Positions 19,740 through 28,979 are shown, numbered from the stretch's first letter. The stretch is DNA of 64,000 bases from Algoriphagus marinus (GCF_001936475.1 NZ_MSPQ01000008.1:205164-269163), one strand, 5' to 3'. Numbers and translations: made by a program. The notes: generated from the letters alone by a model not told the origin.

Positions 19740-21341
19740 CTATTGAATAGTTTTTTTCAACTTTCTTGCAGCCAATTCATGATCAGAGGCAGGAACGTGA
19801 TTTTCCAGTCCTATAATATGCACTGAGCCCCCATTTCCTTCATAGTCATGCTGGAAGTGATGTAAATTCTCCATCACAGAGTGATCGACTAGCTTTGTGT
19901 TTTTCAAATCAATAGTAACATCAAAACCAGCTGGGATTTCTTCCAATTTTCTCTTAATGCCGAGATAGTTTGAGAAAATTGCTGCTTTATCTATCTCTAC
20001 CAAATATTTATTTCCGTTGAAAGAAACCAAGGTTGGTGCTTTGAAGAAGGAACTGATTGGAGTACCGTTCACAACGTGCAAAATCACCTTCAACAAAATA
20101 CCTGCTGCTATACCTACCAGAAGGTCTTCAAAAAGAGTGAAGAAAATAGTCACTAAGAAAATAGCCAATTGCTCCCGACCGATTTTCAAAGTATTTACAA
20201 ACTCTTTAGGATGAGCTAATTTAATTCCCACTGTGATCAACATTGCAGCAAGAGCCGCATTTGGAATCATTTCGATTACCGGTGTAGCCACCAAGACAAA
20301 GATTAGCATGAATAATCCATGGAAGAAGTTTGCCCATCTGGTTTTTGCACCGCTGTTGACGTTTGCAGAACTACGAGCCACTTCAGAAATCATGGGAAGT
20401 CCTCCTAAAAATGCTGCTAATGTATTACCGGCACCTACTGCAATAAGATCACGGTTATTGTCTGATTTACGCTTGTAGGGATCTACCATATCAATCGCTT
20501 TCACCGTCAGCAAAGATTCCAATGAACCTACCAAGGCAAACATGATTATGTATTTAATGAAAATTCCAGTCATAGCCAACCCGCCAAAATCAACATTGTA
20601 CTTTACGTTCTCCACAAAATTCCCAATATGTAGCAAGGCATATGTTGGTTCGGTATGTTGAAAATCCATCAACAATTCGGCAGGAATAGCAATTAACAAT
20701 ACTACCAATGGAGCTGGAATTTTTTTGATTATAGGATTTTTGATAAATGGCCAACCCATCATGATGGCCAAAGAGGCTACCCCAATTAAAGTCGCTCTCG
20801 GATCCATATTTGAAAAGAATTTCGGAATAGCTCCGATCATACTAAAGATGCTGAGGCCTTTATACAAGTCAGGATTTACATCCAATAATACTGGAATTTG
20901 CTTGGCAATGATGATGATACCAATCGCAGCAAGCATTCCGTGAATAGCTGATAAGGGAAAGATATCTGCCAGTTTTCCAAGTTTGAATACTCCAAAAAGG
21001 ACCTGAACTATCCCGGCTACTACCATAGCACCCAAGGCAAAACGCCAGCCTATTTCTCCGCCGCCAAACTCATTTACCGCGCCAGCTACTACTACGATCA
21101 GTCCTGCTGCCGGACCTTTAATTGTTAATTTAGAACCAGCAATCATACTGACTACCACACCACCAATAATGGCAGTAAGCAGACCCATGATTGGAGGAAA
21201 CTCTGAGGCTTTTGCAATACCTAAACTGAGAGGCATCGCCAACAAGAACACCACAAAACCTGAAATGGCATCTGCAGTGAAGTTTTCTTTTAATCCTGCC
21301 CATCCATCTTTAGGAAGGGAAAGCTTGGTTGATTTTTCCAT
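19740..21341 (-). CDS. SulP-family anion (probably bicarbonate) transporter with STAS domain
   Basis: A 533-residue inner-membrane transporter. Residues about 15-430 hold the SulP membrane core, beginning DAISGFVVFLLAMPLSLGIA; a C-terminal STAS domain occupies about 435-525 (KAAIFSNYLGIKRKLEEI, DLKNTKLVDHSVMENL). SulP proteins carry sulfate, bicarbonate or other anions, and the cyanobacterial BicA is a Na+-dependent bicarbonate member. Position 40 bp after dabB and before a porin gene argues for bicarbonate. Sulfate cannot be excluded from sequence, although no sulfate-assimilation gene is nearby. Confidence 0.85.
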   Translation of the reverse strand: MEKSTKLSLPKDGWAGLKENFTADAISGFVVFLLAMPLSLGIAKASEFPPIMGLLTAIIGGVVVSMIAGSKLTIKGPAAGLIVVVAGAVNEFGGGEIGWRFALGAMVVAGIVQVLFGVFKLGKLADIFPLSAIHGMLAAIGIIIIAKQIPVLLDVNPDLYKGLSIFSMIGAIPKFFSNMDPRATLIGVASLAIMMGWPFIKNPIIKKIPAPLVVLLIAIPAELLMDFQHTEPTYALLHIGNFVENVKYNVDFGGLAMTGIFIKYIIMFALVGSLESLLTVKAIDMVDPYKRKSDNNRDLIAVGAGNTLAAFLGGLPMISEVARSSANVNSGAKTRWANFFHGLFMLIFVLVATPVIEMIPNAALAAMLITVGIKLAHPKEFVNTLKIGREQLAIFLVTIFFTLFEDLLVGIAAGILLKVILHVVNGTPISSFFKAPTLVSFNGNKYLVEIDKAAIFSNYLGIKRKLEEIPAGFDVTIDLKNTKLVDHSVMENLHHFQHDYEGNGGSVHIIGLENHVPASDHELAARKLKKTIQ

Positions 21342-21381
21342 AATATATGTTTGGGCTTTCTGCCCGATATTTTTTGAATAA

Positions 21382-23316
21382 TTATTTGATAGCCTTAGTG
21401 GCTAGATCTTTTGAATTGAATAGTTGCTTTTTTTTGAGTGCTAACTCTTCTGAACTCAAGGCAGAAATCTCCTGGTCAATTTGACTGCCCATAAAGAGTC
21501 TTGCTAAAATCCTGATAGTCACAATTCCCTCCATCACAAAGGTGAGTGCGGCTATGGCGGCTAGTAAGATTTGATCCTCGTGAATATGTGAGAACAGTAA
21601 ATCCTCACCCAAGAAAGTTGGAGAAAGTGGGAAGCCCATCAAACCCAAAGCACTGACTAGAAAGAGGAAAGCAACAATTGGATACTTTGCTACATATCCT
21701 TTGTAATGGTGTAATCCATGCTGTCCGGTTTGGCGCTTGAGCCAATCGATGATCAACAAACCTGAAACTCCAAAGAAAATCACCCCACTGAGGTAGATGG
21801 CAACTTGAGGCCAAGCAAAGAGCTCGTTCTCTGCGATCGCCAAGACCATCCAAAAGTGATTCAAGATTAATAAGATCCAACTTAGTCTTGCCGAGTTTCT
21901 CTCTGAAAAGGCTTTTAAAACCATTAATAGAGCAATAAACCCGAAAATCGTAGGGAGATAAATTCGGATGTTTTCAGGAATTTTAATCTCTGCTACCAAC
22001 AAACTCAAACCAAGAATATAGCTTGGGATAAAGTAATATAAAACTGACTTATAGCTTAAGAAATCCAATCTATGACCTAGATTTTTCAAAGGTCTGAATA
22101 CGATTCGATTGATCAGTTTATCCAGATTCCACTCCTTCAGACTCCAGATATAGAAGGATAGGATCAATCGGGATGTAAAGCCTGACTTTATGTTTTTCTT
22201 CTGCGGATTGAAACCATAGAATTGCTCACGAATCAAGTAGCTGACAATAGAAGGTGAAACCAACAATTGATAGGTTCTTAGGAAAGCATTTCCAGCGAAG
22301 TGAATCATTGCCAAGGTTTCCAATCCTGCTGCCACTTCTATAAACATGATTCCTATCTGAGTCAAAGAAGAATAGCCAATCTGAGTTTTCACAGATGTTT
22401 GTACTCTCGCGATCATTGTGGATAGAATAGCCGTAGTCAAACCAATCAAGGCGATAATGATTCTTACGGTTATTTGATCTTCCCAGAACGGGAAGGTTCG
22501 TAATAGAAGGAAAACTCCTAAATGAACTGACAAAGAACCGTAGAAAATCGCCGATGAAGGTGTTGGACCTTCCATAGCTCTTGGAAGCCATGAGGAAAAT
22601 GGAAACTGAGCTGATTTAGCTGCAGCAGCCAAAAGAAGCATCAGGGATATAAATAAACCTAAGCCAGCATGACCTGCCAAATGCTCGTGCACTAGTTCAG
22701 AATTTTCTAGATTGATGAAAGTCACATTCCCGTGCCAAAGGTGATGACTTGCCCACATCGCCAAGATCATCCCGACGTCACCTATACGATAAATAGAGAA
22801 GACTCTAACCGCATTTCGAGTTGGTAGGTAATTATTTCGATAAAACGCCACAAGAAGGAAAGAAGAAATTCCTAACACTTCCCATCCAATAAACAGTGTT
22901 TCAAAATTGCCTGCTAAAACAGTAATGGTGAATCCTAAGTAAAAGAAGAGGATAGTATTGAAGAATCGCTTATAACCTGGCTCACGATGGAGGTAATATC
23001 GACTGTAAAATGTGATCAAAAATGTCAATAATGATCCTACAACAATGTAAACTGCTCCAATACGATCGAAAAAGAAATCGATCAAAAACTCAAAATTAGG
23101 ATTTTTGTAGAGTACGTACTCTTCCAAATTCAGGGTCTGAAATCCGTTAATTCCCCAGAAAATCAAGAAGATAAATATACTTACCAAGTTTAATCCTGCA
23201 GTATAGAATGCAACCTTTGAAAGTAGGTTTTCCTTCTTTTCAGGAACTAATAAACTGACTATAAAACCGATGAGAGGTATCCCAATCATCAGTTGGATCC
23301 ATGCTGATAACTCCAT
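21382..23316 (-). CDS. dabB: DabB, proton-conducting membrane subunit of the DAB carbon-uptake complex
   Basis: A 644-residue NuoL/MrpA-like membrane protein with about 14-16 helices. The antiporter-like core is seen in TLFIGWEVLGISSFLLVAFY (helix Glu) and AAAAKSAQFPFSSWLPRAM (helix Lys and the broken-helix region). It lacks the neighbours of complex I and Mrp antiporters and is coupled to dabA by a TAATG stop/start overlap. In the DAB system DabB is thought to use ion flow to drive vectorial CO2 hydration by DabA. Databases often label such proteins NADH dehydrogenase subunit 5, which would be misleading here. Confidence 0.9.
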   Translation of the reverse strand: MELSAWIQLMIGIPLIGFIVSLLVPEKKENLLSKVAFYTAGLNLVSIFIFLIFWGINGFQTLNLEEYVLYKNPNFEFLIDFFFDRIGAVYIVVGSLLTFLITFYSRYYLHREPGYKRFFNTILFFYLGFTITVLAGNFETLFIGWEVLGISSFLLVAFYRNNYLPTRNAVRVFSIYRIGDVGMILAMWASHHLWHGNVTFINLENSELVHEHLAGHAGLGLFISLMLLLAAAAKSAQFPFSSWLPRAMEGPTPSSAIFYGSLSVHLGVFLLLRTFPFWEDQITVRIIIALIGLTTAILSTMIARVQTSVKTQIGYSSLTQIGIMFIEVAAGLETLAMIHFAGNAFLRTYQLLVSPSIVSYLIREQFYGFNPQKKNIKSGFTSRLILSFYIWSLKEWNLDKLINRIVFRPLKNLGHRLDFLSYKSVLYYFIPSYILGLSLLVAEIKIPENIRIYLPTIFGFIALLMVLKAFSERNSARLSWILLILNHFWMVLAIAENELFAWPQVAIYLSGVIFFGVSGLLIIDWLKRQTGQHGLHHYKGYVAKYPIVAFLFLVSALGLMGFPLSPTFLGEDLLFSHIHEDQILLAAIAALTFVMEGIVTIRILARLFMGSQIDQEISALSSEELALKKKQLFNSKDLATKAIK

Positions 23317-25814
23317 TAAATTGAATCGATTAAGTAAACTGGAAGATTTCCTGCTTTATCCTTTACATTATCCTGTAAATGCTCGATATGCTCGATTTTA
23401 CTTACAGGGATATATTGGACAAACTCACCGTCTTTATATTGGAAAAACTTTTTGGTTCTCGGCTCGATCACCACAAAGTGAACCCAATAATTTTTTATCC
23501 ATTCATAAGTCCCAGGGTTTGCTTCAAACACCCTCATCACTACTTCTGGATCATGCTCTACGATCAACATCAATCGAATTGGATCGTGAATCTCTACCAT
23601 TTGATAAGGCAAACCGGTTTGCAAATCACCATCTGCTCCATTTGCCACACCAATTAGCCCCATGACATTGTGAGGTAGCTTGGTTCCTGCACCCAGTTTG
23701 GCATTATCCATTCTGGAGAAATAATATTCAAGATTAATCCCTCCGCAAACAGGAGCCGCAGCACCAAGAATTTTTGTCAGCGCCATTCCATCAGGATCCT
23801 TACGATAATCGTAGGAATTAAGAAATGCACGACGATCAAGAAAGAGTCCCTTAATTGTAGATTTTCGCGAAACAATACAAAGGCTATTTGTGGCGTGATT
23901 GTATTCAGGTCTTGGTTCGAAAAGCGAAAAAGCTCGCTTTTTAACCGATTCATGAATTGAGATCGAAGATTTTGCCTTGGATTGGGTTGCGAATCTTCTG
24001 GAACGTTCTACAGAATTCACATCCAATGCCTTATTGAATTTCTTCACATTTTCAAGATGTGCTTTCGCATTTTCTGGATTCAAAACATCAAGATCATAAA
24101 ATTCGATTTCATCCTTAGTGGTATCGTGAAGTGCTCCGACAAATTGAGTGTTTGATTCGATCTCAATTCCACGTTCGGCTAAAATCGCCCTTACTCTCGC
24201 ATCATTTGCCATATGTGCAGCTACTCTTGCATTGACGGAACCTGGCCTACCACAACATGCACCACAATCGTAACCTGCATAATGTGTATTATTTATGCTT
24301 GAAGCTCCATGACCAACGAGGTAGATTAAAGGAGAAAAACGATCCATTAATCCAATACTTCGTAGCATGCCCTCAACACGATCAGCCATTTCTTCCAATT
24401 TGAACCCGATCTGTAAATCCCCTTCAAATTCTCCCTGATGCTCTATACTCAAAGTTCCTTTAGGATCCATATGCTTGAAAGAAGATACTTCCAAAGCAGA
24501 TGAAGAAGGACTGAAGATGTTTTTTACCAAATTGACCGCTGACCAAAAGCCAACTGTCTGGGCACTAATCCATCCTCTGACTAAGGAATGGTTGTATTGA
24601 TTGAAATGGACATCTTTTTGAAGTTTCTTATGATCCGCTGTCTCTTTAATGAGATATTTTGGAGTCATCGGAGCTGGGCAAACTTTAGTATGAAATTTCC
24701 CAAACTCTGGTTGAAAATAGAACTCCACATTAAAGAAACCTGGAGTCCCATATGTAGCGCAATTCGGATCTATAAATTCCAAATATCGACGAGTAGAACA
24801 TTCTCGATCATCTATGCAAAACAAAGCCTGAAAACTCGGAAGATTCGGAGATTGGAAAGCTGGCTTCACATGCATGATACCAGCTAATACTTCATCATAA
24901 TAACTCCACTCAAATGCTTCCTGGAAGCATTGAAGAATTAAATCTTGCTCTCCAAAGGGATTGTTCTCGAATAGTTCTGAGGTATGGTGCGGAAATCGAA
25001 CTCCAATTGGAATCCAGTTTTCTCCAAATTTCTGGTCCAAGGCATCAATTTCAAGCAAGCATTCGAAGATGACTAAATCCTCAAATTTGATTGATTTTCG
25101 ATCCAAAAGAGACTCAGGTTGATCTTCTAAGACTGAGATCATTCCAGACCAACCTGGATGAGCAAATTGCTGATCAAATAAGTACCAGCCATACGCTTCA
25201 GGTTTTCCTACCAGGATTACCAGAAGTGATTCCAATCTTAAATTCGGATCTTCAATCAATCTTTTTACTCGATCACTTTTAAACAGTGAGGAGTAACTTT
25301 GCGCATGAATCTCTCGAATTGATTCCAAAAACCCATTTGCCTCAAGCGGAAAAGCCCAAAGTGAAATACCTTGGTCCAAATAGGCCGACAGAAGCCTGAA
25401 AAGGAATGGATGGATAACTTTATCCAAATTGATATGGTAATCTACTTTCCAGTGAGCTCGAAACGAACCAACTTTTGAGTAAGGATTCTCGACTTCAGGA
25501 GATTCAAGAATTTTCACAGCCCAGTGAACTGCTTCCTCTTGGCCAAAGTGGTTGCTCAGGATTTTCTGTAAGATTTCGCTTTTAATTTTCCCCTCTTTAT
25601 AGAGAGATTTATATTCATCGATTGATAAATATCCTGTATAGCCAAATTGTACATTGGCTTGTTTTAATGCCTGATGGAATGGAAGGTGTTGAAAAGCATG
25701 CAAGGTGTTGTGATGGACAAAGTCCTTCAACGGCGCTTGACTAGGTAGATAATGCCTTAATTCATGCATGATCTCATCTAATCCATAAGCATGGGAATGC
25801 TTTGAATGATTCAT
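23316..25814 (-). CDS. dabA: DabA, carbonic-anhydrase-like subunit of the DAB carbon-uptake complex (DUF2309)
   Basis: An 832-residue cytoplasmic protein of the DUF2309/DabA family, which hydrates CO2 unidirectionally on the inner face of the membrane together with DabB. The zinc ligands can be read by spacing from the Halothiobacillus protein: C333 and D335 (FCIDDREC), H502 (YLVGHGASS) and C517 (YDCGACCGRPG), with the same H-to-C distance of 15. The His-rich N-terminus HHNTLHAFQHLPFHQAL is also typical. The gene precedes dabB with a one-base overlap. Length is usual for the family, and all active-site residues appear intact. Confidence 0.93.
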   Translation of the reverse strand: MNHSKHSHAYGLDEIMHELRHYLPSQAPLKDFVHHNTLHAFQHLPFHQALKQANVQFGYTGYLSIDEYKSLYKEGKIKSEILQKILSNHFGQEEAVHWAVKILESPEVENPYSKVGSFRAHWKVDYHINLDKVIHPFLFRLLSAYLDQGISLWAFPLEANGFLESIREIHAQSYSSLFKSDRVKRLIEDPNLRLESLLVILVGKPEAYGWYLFDQQFAHPGWSGMISVLEDQPESLLDRKSIKFEDLVIFECLLEIDALDQKFGENWIPIGVRFPHHTSELFENNPFGEQDLILQCFQEAFEWSYYDEVLAGIMHVKPAFQSPNLPSFQALFCIDDRECSTRRYLEFIDPNCATYGTPGFFNVEFYFQPEFGKFHTKVCPAPMTPKYLIKETADHKKLQKDVHFNQYNHSLVRGWISAQTVGFWSAVNLVKNIFSPSSSALEVSSFKHMDPKGTLSIEHQGEFEGDLQIGFKLEEMADRVEGMLRSIGLMDRFSPLIYLVGHGASSINNTHYAGYDCGACCGRPGSVNARVAAHMANDARVRAILAERGIEIESNTQFVGALHDTTKDEIEFYDLDVLNPENAKAHLENVKKFNKALDVNSVERSRRFATQSKAKSSISIHESVKKRAFSLFEPRPEYNHATNSLCIVSRKSTIKGLFLDRRAFLNSYDYRKDPDGMALTKILGAAAPVCGGINLEYYFSRMDNAKLGAGTKLPHNVMGLIGVANGADGDLQTGLPYQMVEIHDPIRLMLIVEHDPEVVMRVFEANPGTYEWIKNYWVHFVVIEPRTKKFFQYKDGEFVQYIPVSKIEHIEHLQDNVKDKAGNLPVYLIDSI

Positions 25815-25911
25815 AGTTAGAAAGCTGGTAAATGTGAGTAAATGGCTTCCTTAAAATAGGAAGCTGTTATTCAATTCAAAAAGATTGAAAAGAATGGCAA
25901 TTGCCTAAAAA

Positions 25912-26301
25912 TCAAGCAGGAAAGGATTTCCAGTTATGAAAAAGATCGTAAAGATGTAATCCTTCCATCTTCGGTTTTGAAGTATAGAAGGTATTCTCCC
26001 AGTTTGAGTAATTCTTTGTAGAGACACCTTGAGTTGCTGTCTCTACAAAATAAAGTAAGGGAAGATTCTCTGACTCTGTTTTCTCTTCTTCTTCTTGACT
26101 TTCGATGAGAAGTACCTCAAACTCCGAATCTTCAAGAAGTAAAGGGTGAAGCTTAGAGTCAGTGATTTCAATGGAAATCTTCGCTTCATCTGAATTTGAA
26201 GCAAGGCCTAGCGTATCGCCCATCTCAATTCCAAATAGGAAAAGAGACCTAAAGACAAATAATAATACGCTTAAGATTAAAGTCATATGTTTCAAAAACA
26301 T
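25912..26301 (-). CDS. small exported acidic protein upstream of dabA, unrecognised
   Basis: A protein of about 129 residues from ATG at 26299-26301; a second ATG at 26284-26286 and a far upstream TTG at 26353-26355 are alternatives. A single hydrophobic segment follows the start (LILSVLLFVFRSLFLFG) and looks like a signal peptide or anchor. The rest is acidic (ESQEEEEKTESEN) and ends LYDLFHNWKSFPA. No family is recognised. It is about 100 bp upstream of dabA on the same strand and is probably the first gene of the carbon cassette, so it may be a partner or regulator of DabAB (inference). Confidence 0.6.
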   Translation of the reverse strand: MFLKHMTLILSVLLFVFRSLFLFGIEMGDTLGLASNSDEAKISIEITDSKLHPLLLEDSEFEVLLIESQEEEEKTESENLPLLYFVETATQGVSTKNYSNWENTFYTSKPKMEGLHLYDLFHNWKSFPA

Positions 26302-26861
26302 CGAAATGTAGTTATTTTTTGAAAAATTTAATAAATATTTAAAAGATTTATACAATCCATAATTTTTACTTATATTTTTTCATTATCCATTAAATATACC
26401 TTTCCAAAAAGCTTTATTTTAATTATACTGAAATAGAAAAATTTCACTAAAATCAGGAAAAAAATAAGTCCGGCTATTAACCGGACTTTAGGGGTGATTT
26501 AAACAACTTTTACTAATTTTTCAAAAGGGGTGATTTTTATTAATTCCGCATAAGAGAAATAAAAGTTTAAGTATTTTTGAGGAAGTTAATTTGTCTTGGT
26601 AGGGCTAAAACTATTACGTTTTTTAATTTAAAACCTAAATTTCTTTTTAATCAAAAATGCCGAAAACAGAGCCTTAAAATGAATAACCATTTTTTAAATA
26701 CTCTGAAAGTTTCAAATGTAGATCTAGAAACTGATTAGTTCACCCAAAGGAATACTTATTTGATATTAATCAAAAGACTGATATTCTGATTATTGATCAC
26801 TTTTTTATAAATCCTCATTTTAAGCTTATCAATTGATTATTTTGGAGTCAAATTTATATCT
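26302..26861. other. divergent intergenic region, 560 bp
   Basis: The region between the carbon cassette (minus) and the DJ-1 gene (plus) is strongly AT-rich. It holds a perfect hairpin, AAGTCCGG (26466-26473) with CCGGACTT (26481-26488), without a following T-tract. It also holds an 11-base direct repeat AGGGGTGATTT at 26490-26500 and 26526-26536. These could be regulatory for either operon. No promoter pair, RNA gene or coding frame is convincing. Confidence 0.45.
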
Positions 26862-27455
26862 ATGAAAACAGTTGGAATATTCCTTTTTGATAATGTAGAA
26901 GTTTTGGACTTTGCTGGCCCTTACGAGGTTTTTTCAGTTGGTTCTCAATTTTCAGAGTTGAAAGATTTTCAAGTATTTACATTTTCTGCAGATGGTGCCA
27001 GTATAAAGGCAGTAAATGGACTTTCGATAAACCCGGAATTCGGGATCTCTAATTTGCCTCAAATCGACTATTTAGTAATTCCAGGAGGAGAAGGTACAAA
27101 AAAGGTAGTGGCCCAAGAGGAGCTACTTAAGAAGCTTGAAGGTTTAATTGATTATAGCGAATGGACGATGACAGTCTGCTCAGGTTCTAGAGTTTTAGCA
27201 TGTTTAGGTCTCTTGGATTCTAGACCATTTTGTACTCATAATAGTGTTTATTCAAATATTTCACAGATTAGCCCTTCTGCGATTCCAAGACCAGACAAAC
27301 GATTTATTCAATCTGATTCAAAGCTCTATACCGCGGCTGGAATCTCAGCAGGAATAGATCTTGCTTTTTACCTTTTGGAGAAAACATTCGGGAAAAAACT
27401 AGCTTTGGAAACGGCACAATATATGGAATATACTACTTACCCTACTTCAAAATGA
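26862..27455 (+). CDS. DJ-1/PfpI family protein
   Basis: A 197-residue protein with the class I glutamine-amidotransferase-like fold. It opens with VGIFLFDNVEVLDFAGPYEVF, a mark of the PfpI/AraC-N-terminal-like subgroup. The nucleophile elbow is TVCSGSRVLACLGLL, giving a Cys at about residue 106, with the usual small residues around it. Members act as isonitrile hydratases, glyoxalases or deglycases, or lack known activity. Its stop overlaps the next gene by four bases (ATGA), indicating an operon of two. Confidence 0.85.
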   Translation: MKTVGIFLFDNVEVLDFAGPYEVFSVGSQFSELKDFQVFTFSADGASIKAVNGLSINPEFGISNLPQIDYLVIPGGEGTKKVVAQEELLKKLEGLIDYSEWTMTVCSGSRVLACLGLLDSRPFCTHNSVYSNISQISPSAIPRPDKRFIQSDSKLYTAAGISAGIDLAFYLLEKTFGKKLALETAQYMEYTTYPTSK

Positions 27456-27769
27456 TTGCAAATACTCCACCTCCTCCCTACTATGCAGTAATTTTTACGA
27501 ATCTCAGAACAACAATTGAGGAAGGATATGCTCAGACAGCCACCGAAATGGTGGATTTGGCAAGTCAACAACCTGGATACCTAGGATACGAAAGTGTACG
27601 TGATAGTCTGGGAATTACCATTAGCTATTGGAAAAGCTTGGAAGACATCAAAAACTGGAAACAGGTCAGCGATCATCGGTTAGCTCAGAAACTTGGGAGA
27701 GAAAAATGGTACAAAGCTTATAAAACCAGGATTTGCCTAGTTGAGCGTGACTATGGTTTTGAAGTTTAA
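27452..27769 (+). CDS. antibiotic biosynthesis monooxygenase (ABM)-fold protein
   Basis: A 105-residue ferredoxin-like protein of the ABM/YgiN-like superfamily. Landmarks are YYAVIFTNLRT, a helix with QTATEMVDLASQQPGYLGYES, SLGITISYWKSLEDIKNW and the final HRLAQKLGREKWYKAYKTRI helix. Proteins of this kind include small cofactor-free oxygenases and heme-degrading enzymes, but many have no known activity. Overlap with the DJ-1/PfpI gene suggests the two act on one reactive metabolite, perhaps in detoxification (inference). Confidence 0.82.
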   Translation: MIANTPPPPYYAVIFTNLRTTIEEGYAQTATEMVDLASQQPGYLGYESVRDSLGITISYWKSLEDIKNWKQVSDHRLAQKLGREKWYKAYKTRICLVERDYGFEV

Positions 27770-27775
27770 AAAAAT

Positions 27776-28288
27776 TTAAAATGCGTAGCCCACGCTAATC
27801 CCTGCAAATAGAGGCCAGAATACACCATTCCCAAAAAACGGAGTAAGACTTGCTCTAAAAAGAAAACCACCGTCAACCGGCTCCGACCGGTATCCAAAGA
27901 TCATATTCCCAGTGATCCCATCCTCAAATGTCGGATCACTACCAGATGCAAAAGTATTGGATCTATCCGAACCTAGAAGATAAGTACCACCTAATCCCAT
28001 TTCAAAATATTTTCCCCGCTTTCCCAAAAGATAATTTAATCCAAAAGGAAAAGTAGCTACCGAAGTCCCATCCAAAGCAAAATAAGATCCTCCAACTTTA
28101 AAACCCAGACCATCAAGACGATTTTGGAATCTTTGGTCATAATTGAAGGAATAGCCAATTCCATTTCCTAAGACTTCGAGATAAACTGCCCGACTTTTAG
28201 GCCGAACAAAATCATCTGAGTAAGACTGCGAGAAAACAGTAACATGAAAACCTAAGATAAGAGTTAAAGCAATTAAGTATTTCATCAA
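27776..28288 (-). CDS. small outer-membrane beta-barrel-like protein, copy 2 of a tandem pair
   Basis: A 170-residue exported protein with signal peptide (MMKYLIALTLILGFHVTVFSQ). The mature part is a run of short amphipathic strands: AVYLEVLGNGIGYSFNYDQRF, LPFGLNYLLGKRGKYFEMGLGG-like, MIFGYRSEPVDGGFLFRASL, ending LFAGISVGYAF. It is clearly paralogous to the gene just upstream at 28297-28869, 8 bp away, with shared motifs YLE/VELGGxGxxYSFNYDxRF, GYRxxPVDGGF and the GYAF end. No family name is assigned and the role is unknown. Confidence 0.75.
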   Translation of the reverse strand: MMKYLIALTLILGFHVTVFSQSYSDDFVRPKSRAVYLEVLGNGIGYSFNYDQRFQNRLDGLGFKVGGSYFALDGTSVATFPFGLNYLLGKRGKYFEMGLGGTYLLGSDRSNTFASGSDPTFEDGITGNMIFGYRSEPVDGGFLFRASLTPFFGNGVFWPLFAGISVGYAF

Positions 28289-28296
28289 AAGGAGGT

Positions 28297-28869
28297 TTAG
28301 AATGCATAACCAAAACCTACTCCTGCATAAAGTGGCCAGAATCCATTGTTATTAAAAATCGGATTCAAATTCACTTTCCAAGTAAACCCTCCATCCACAG
28401 GAATTCTTCGGTAACCAAAATTCATCGTACCCATCACACTTGGTGATCCGTCAACATCCAGAATAAAACTGTAGGAAGAACTGCTATATTCTTGGCAAAT
28501 GTATTGACCTGTATTCTGATCAAAATATCCGGAAATGCAGTAATCCGAATAATCATTGTCAAAGGCGAAAACCGTAGCACCTATTCCTATTTCAAAAAAG
28601 TGAACTCCTTTTCCATAGAGTCGATTAACCATAATAGGTGCTGAGAAAAATGATTCGTTTGTAGTCGTATATCCTCCTAGACCTACCCGCATTCCCCATC
28701 CTTCAACTTTTGATTTGTCAAATCTAAAATCGTAATTAAAACTGTAAGGAAGTCCTGCACCACCTAATTCGACATAAATAGATTTCGAAGGAACTTTTGA
28801 TTCAAACTCCTGTGCACTGGCACTAAGCATGAAGAATATTAAAATAATAGAAGTAAAAAGGTATTTCAT
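28297..28869 (-). CDS. small outer-membrane beta-barrel-like protein, copy 1 of a tandem pair
   Basis: A 190-residue paralog of the neighbouring 27776-28288 product. The signal peptide is MKYLFTSIILIFFMLSASAQ. Shared motifs are YVELGGAGLPYSFNYDFRF, MNFGYRRIPVDGGFTWKVNL and VGFGYAF. It differs by an extra loop of about 20 residues containing two Cys (DYCISGYFDQNTGQYICQEY), which could form a disulfide-closed extracellular loop. The pair is likely a two-gene operon produced by tandem duplication. Function is unknown. Confidence 0.75.
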   Translation of the reverse strand: MKYLFTSIILIFFMLSASAQEFESKVPSKSIYVELGGAGLPYSFNYDFRFDKSKVEGWGMRVGLGGYTTTNESFFSAPIMVNRLYGKGVHFFEIGIGATVFAFDNDYSDYCISGYFDQNTGQYICQEYSSSSYSFILDVDGSPSVMGTMNFGYRRIPVDGGFTWKVNLNPIFNNNGFWPLYAGVGFGYAF

Positions 28870-28979
28870 AGTGTTTATTTAGGAGTATTCATTGCGATGA
28901 TACGTGATATTCTCCAAATAGATGCCTAGTTTTTTATAAATTTTAAAGAAATTGAGAGTGAAACTAAATTTTACCAATC

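Noticed and set aside
21382..23316. NADH dehydrogenase or Mrp antiporter subunit
   Set aside because: No nuo or mrp genes are adjacent; the stop/start overlap with dabA identifies it as DabB.
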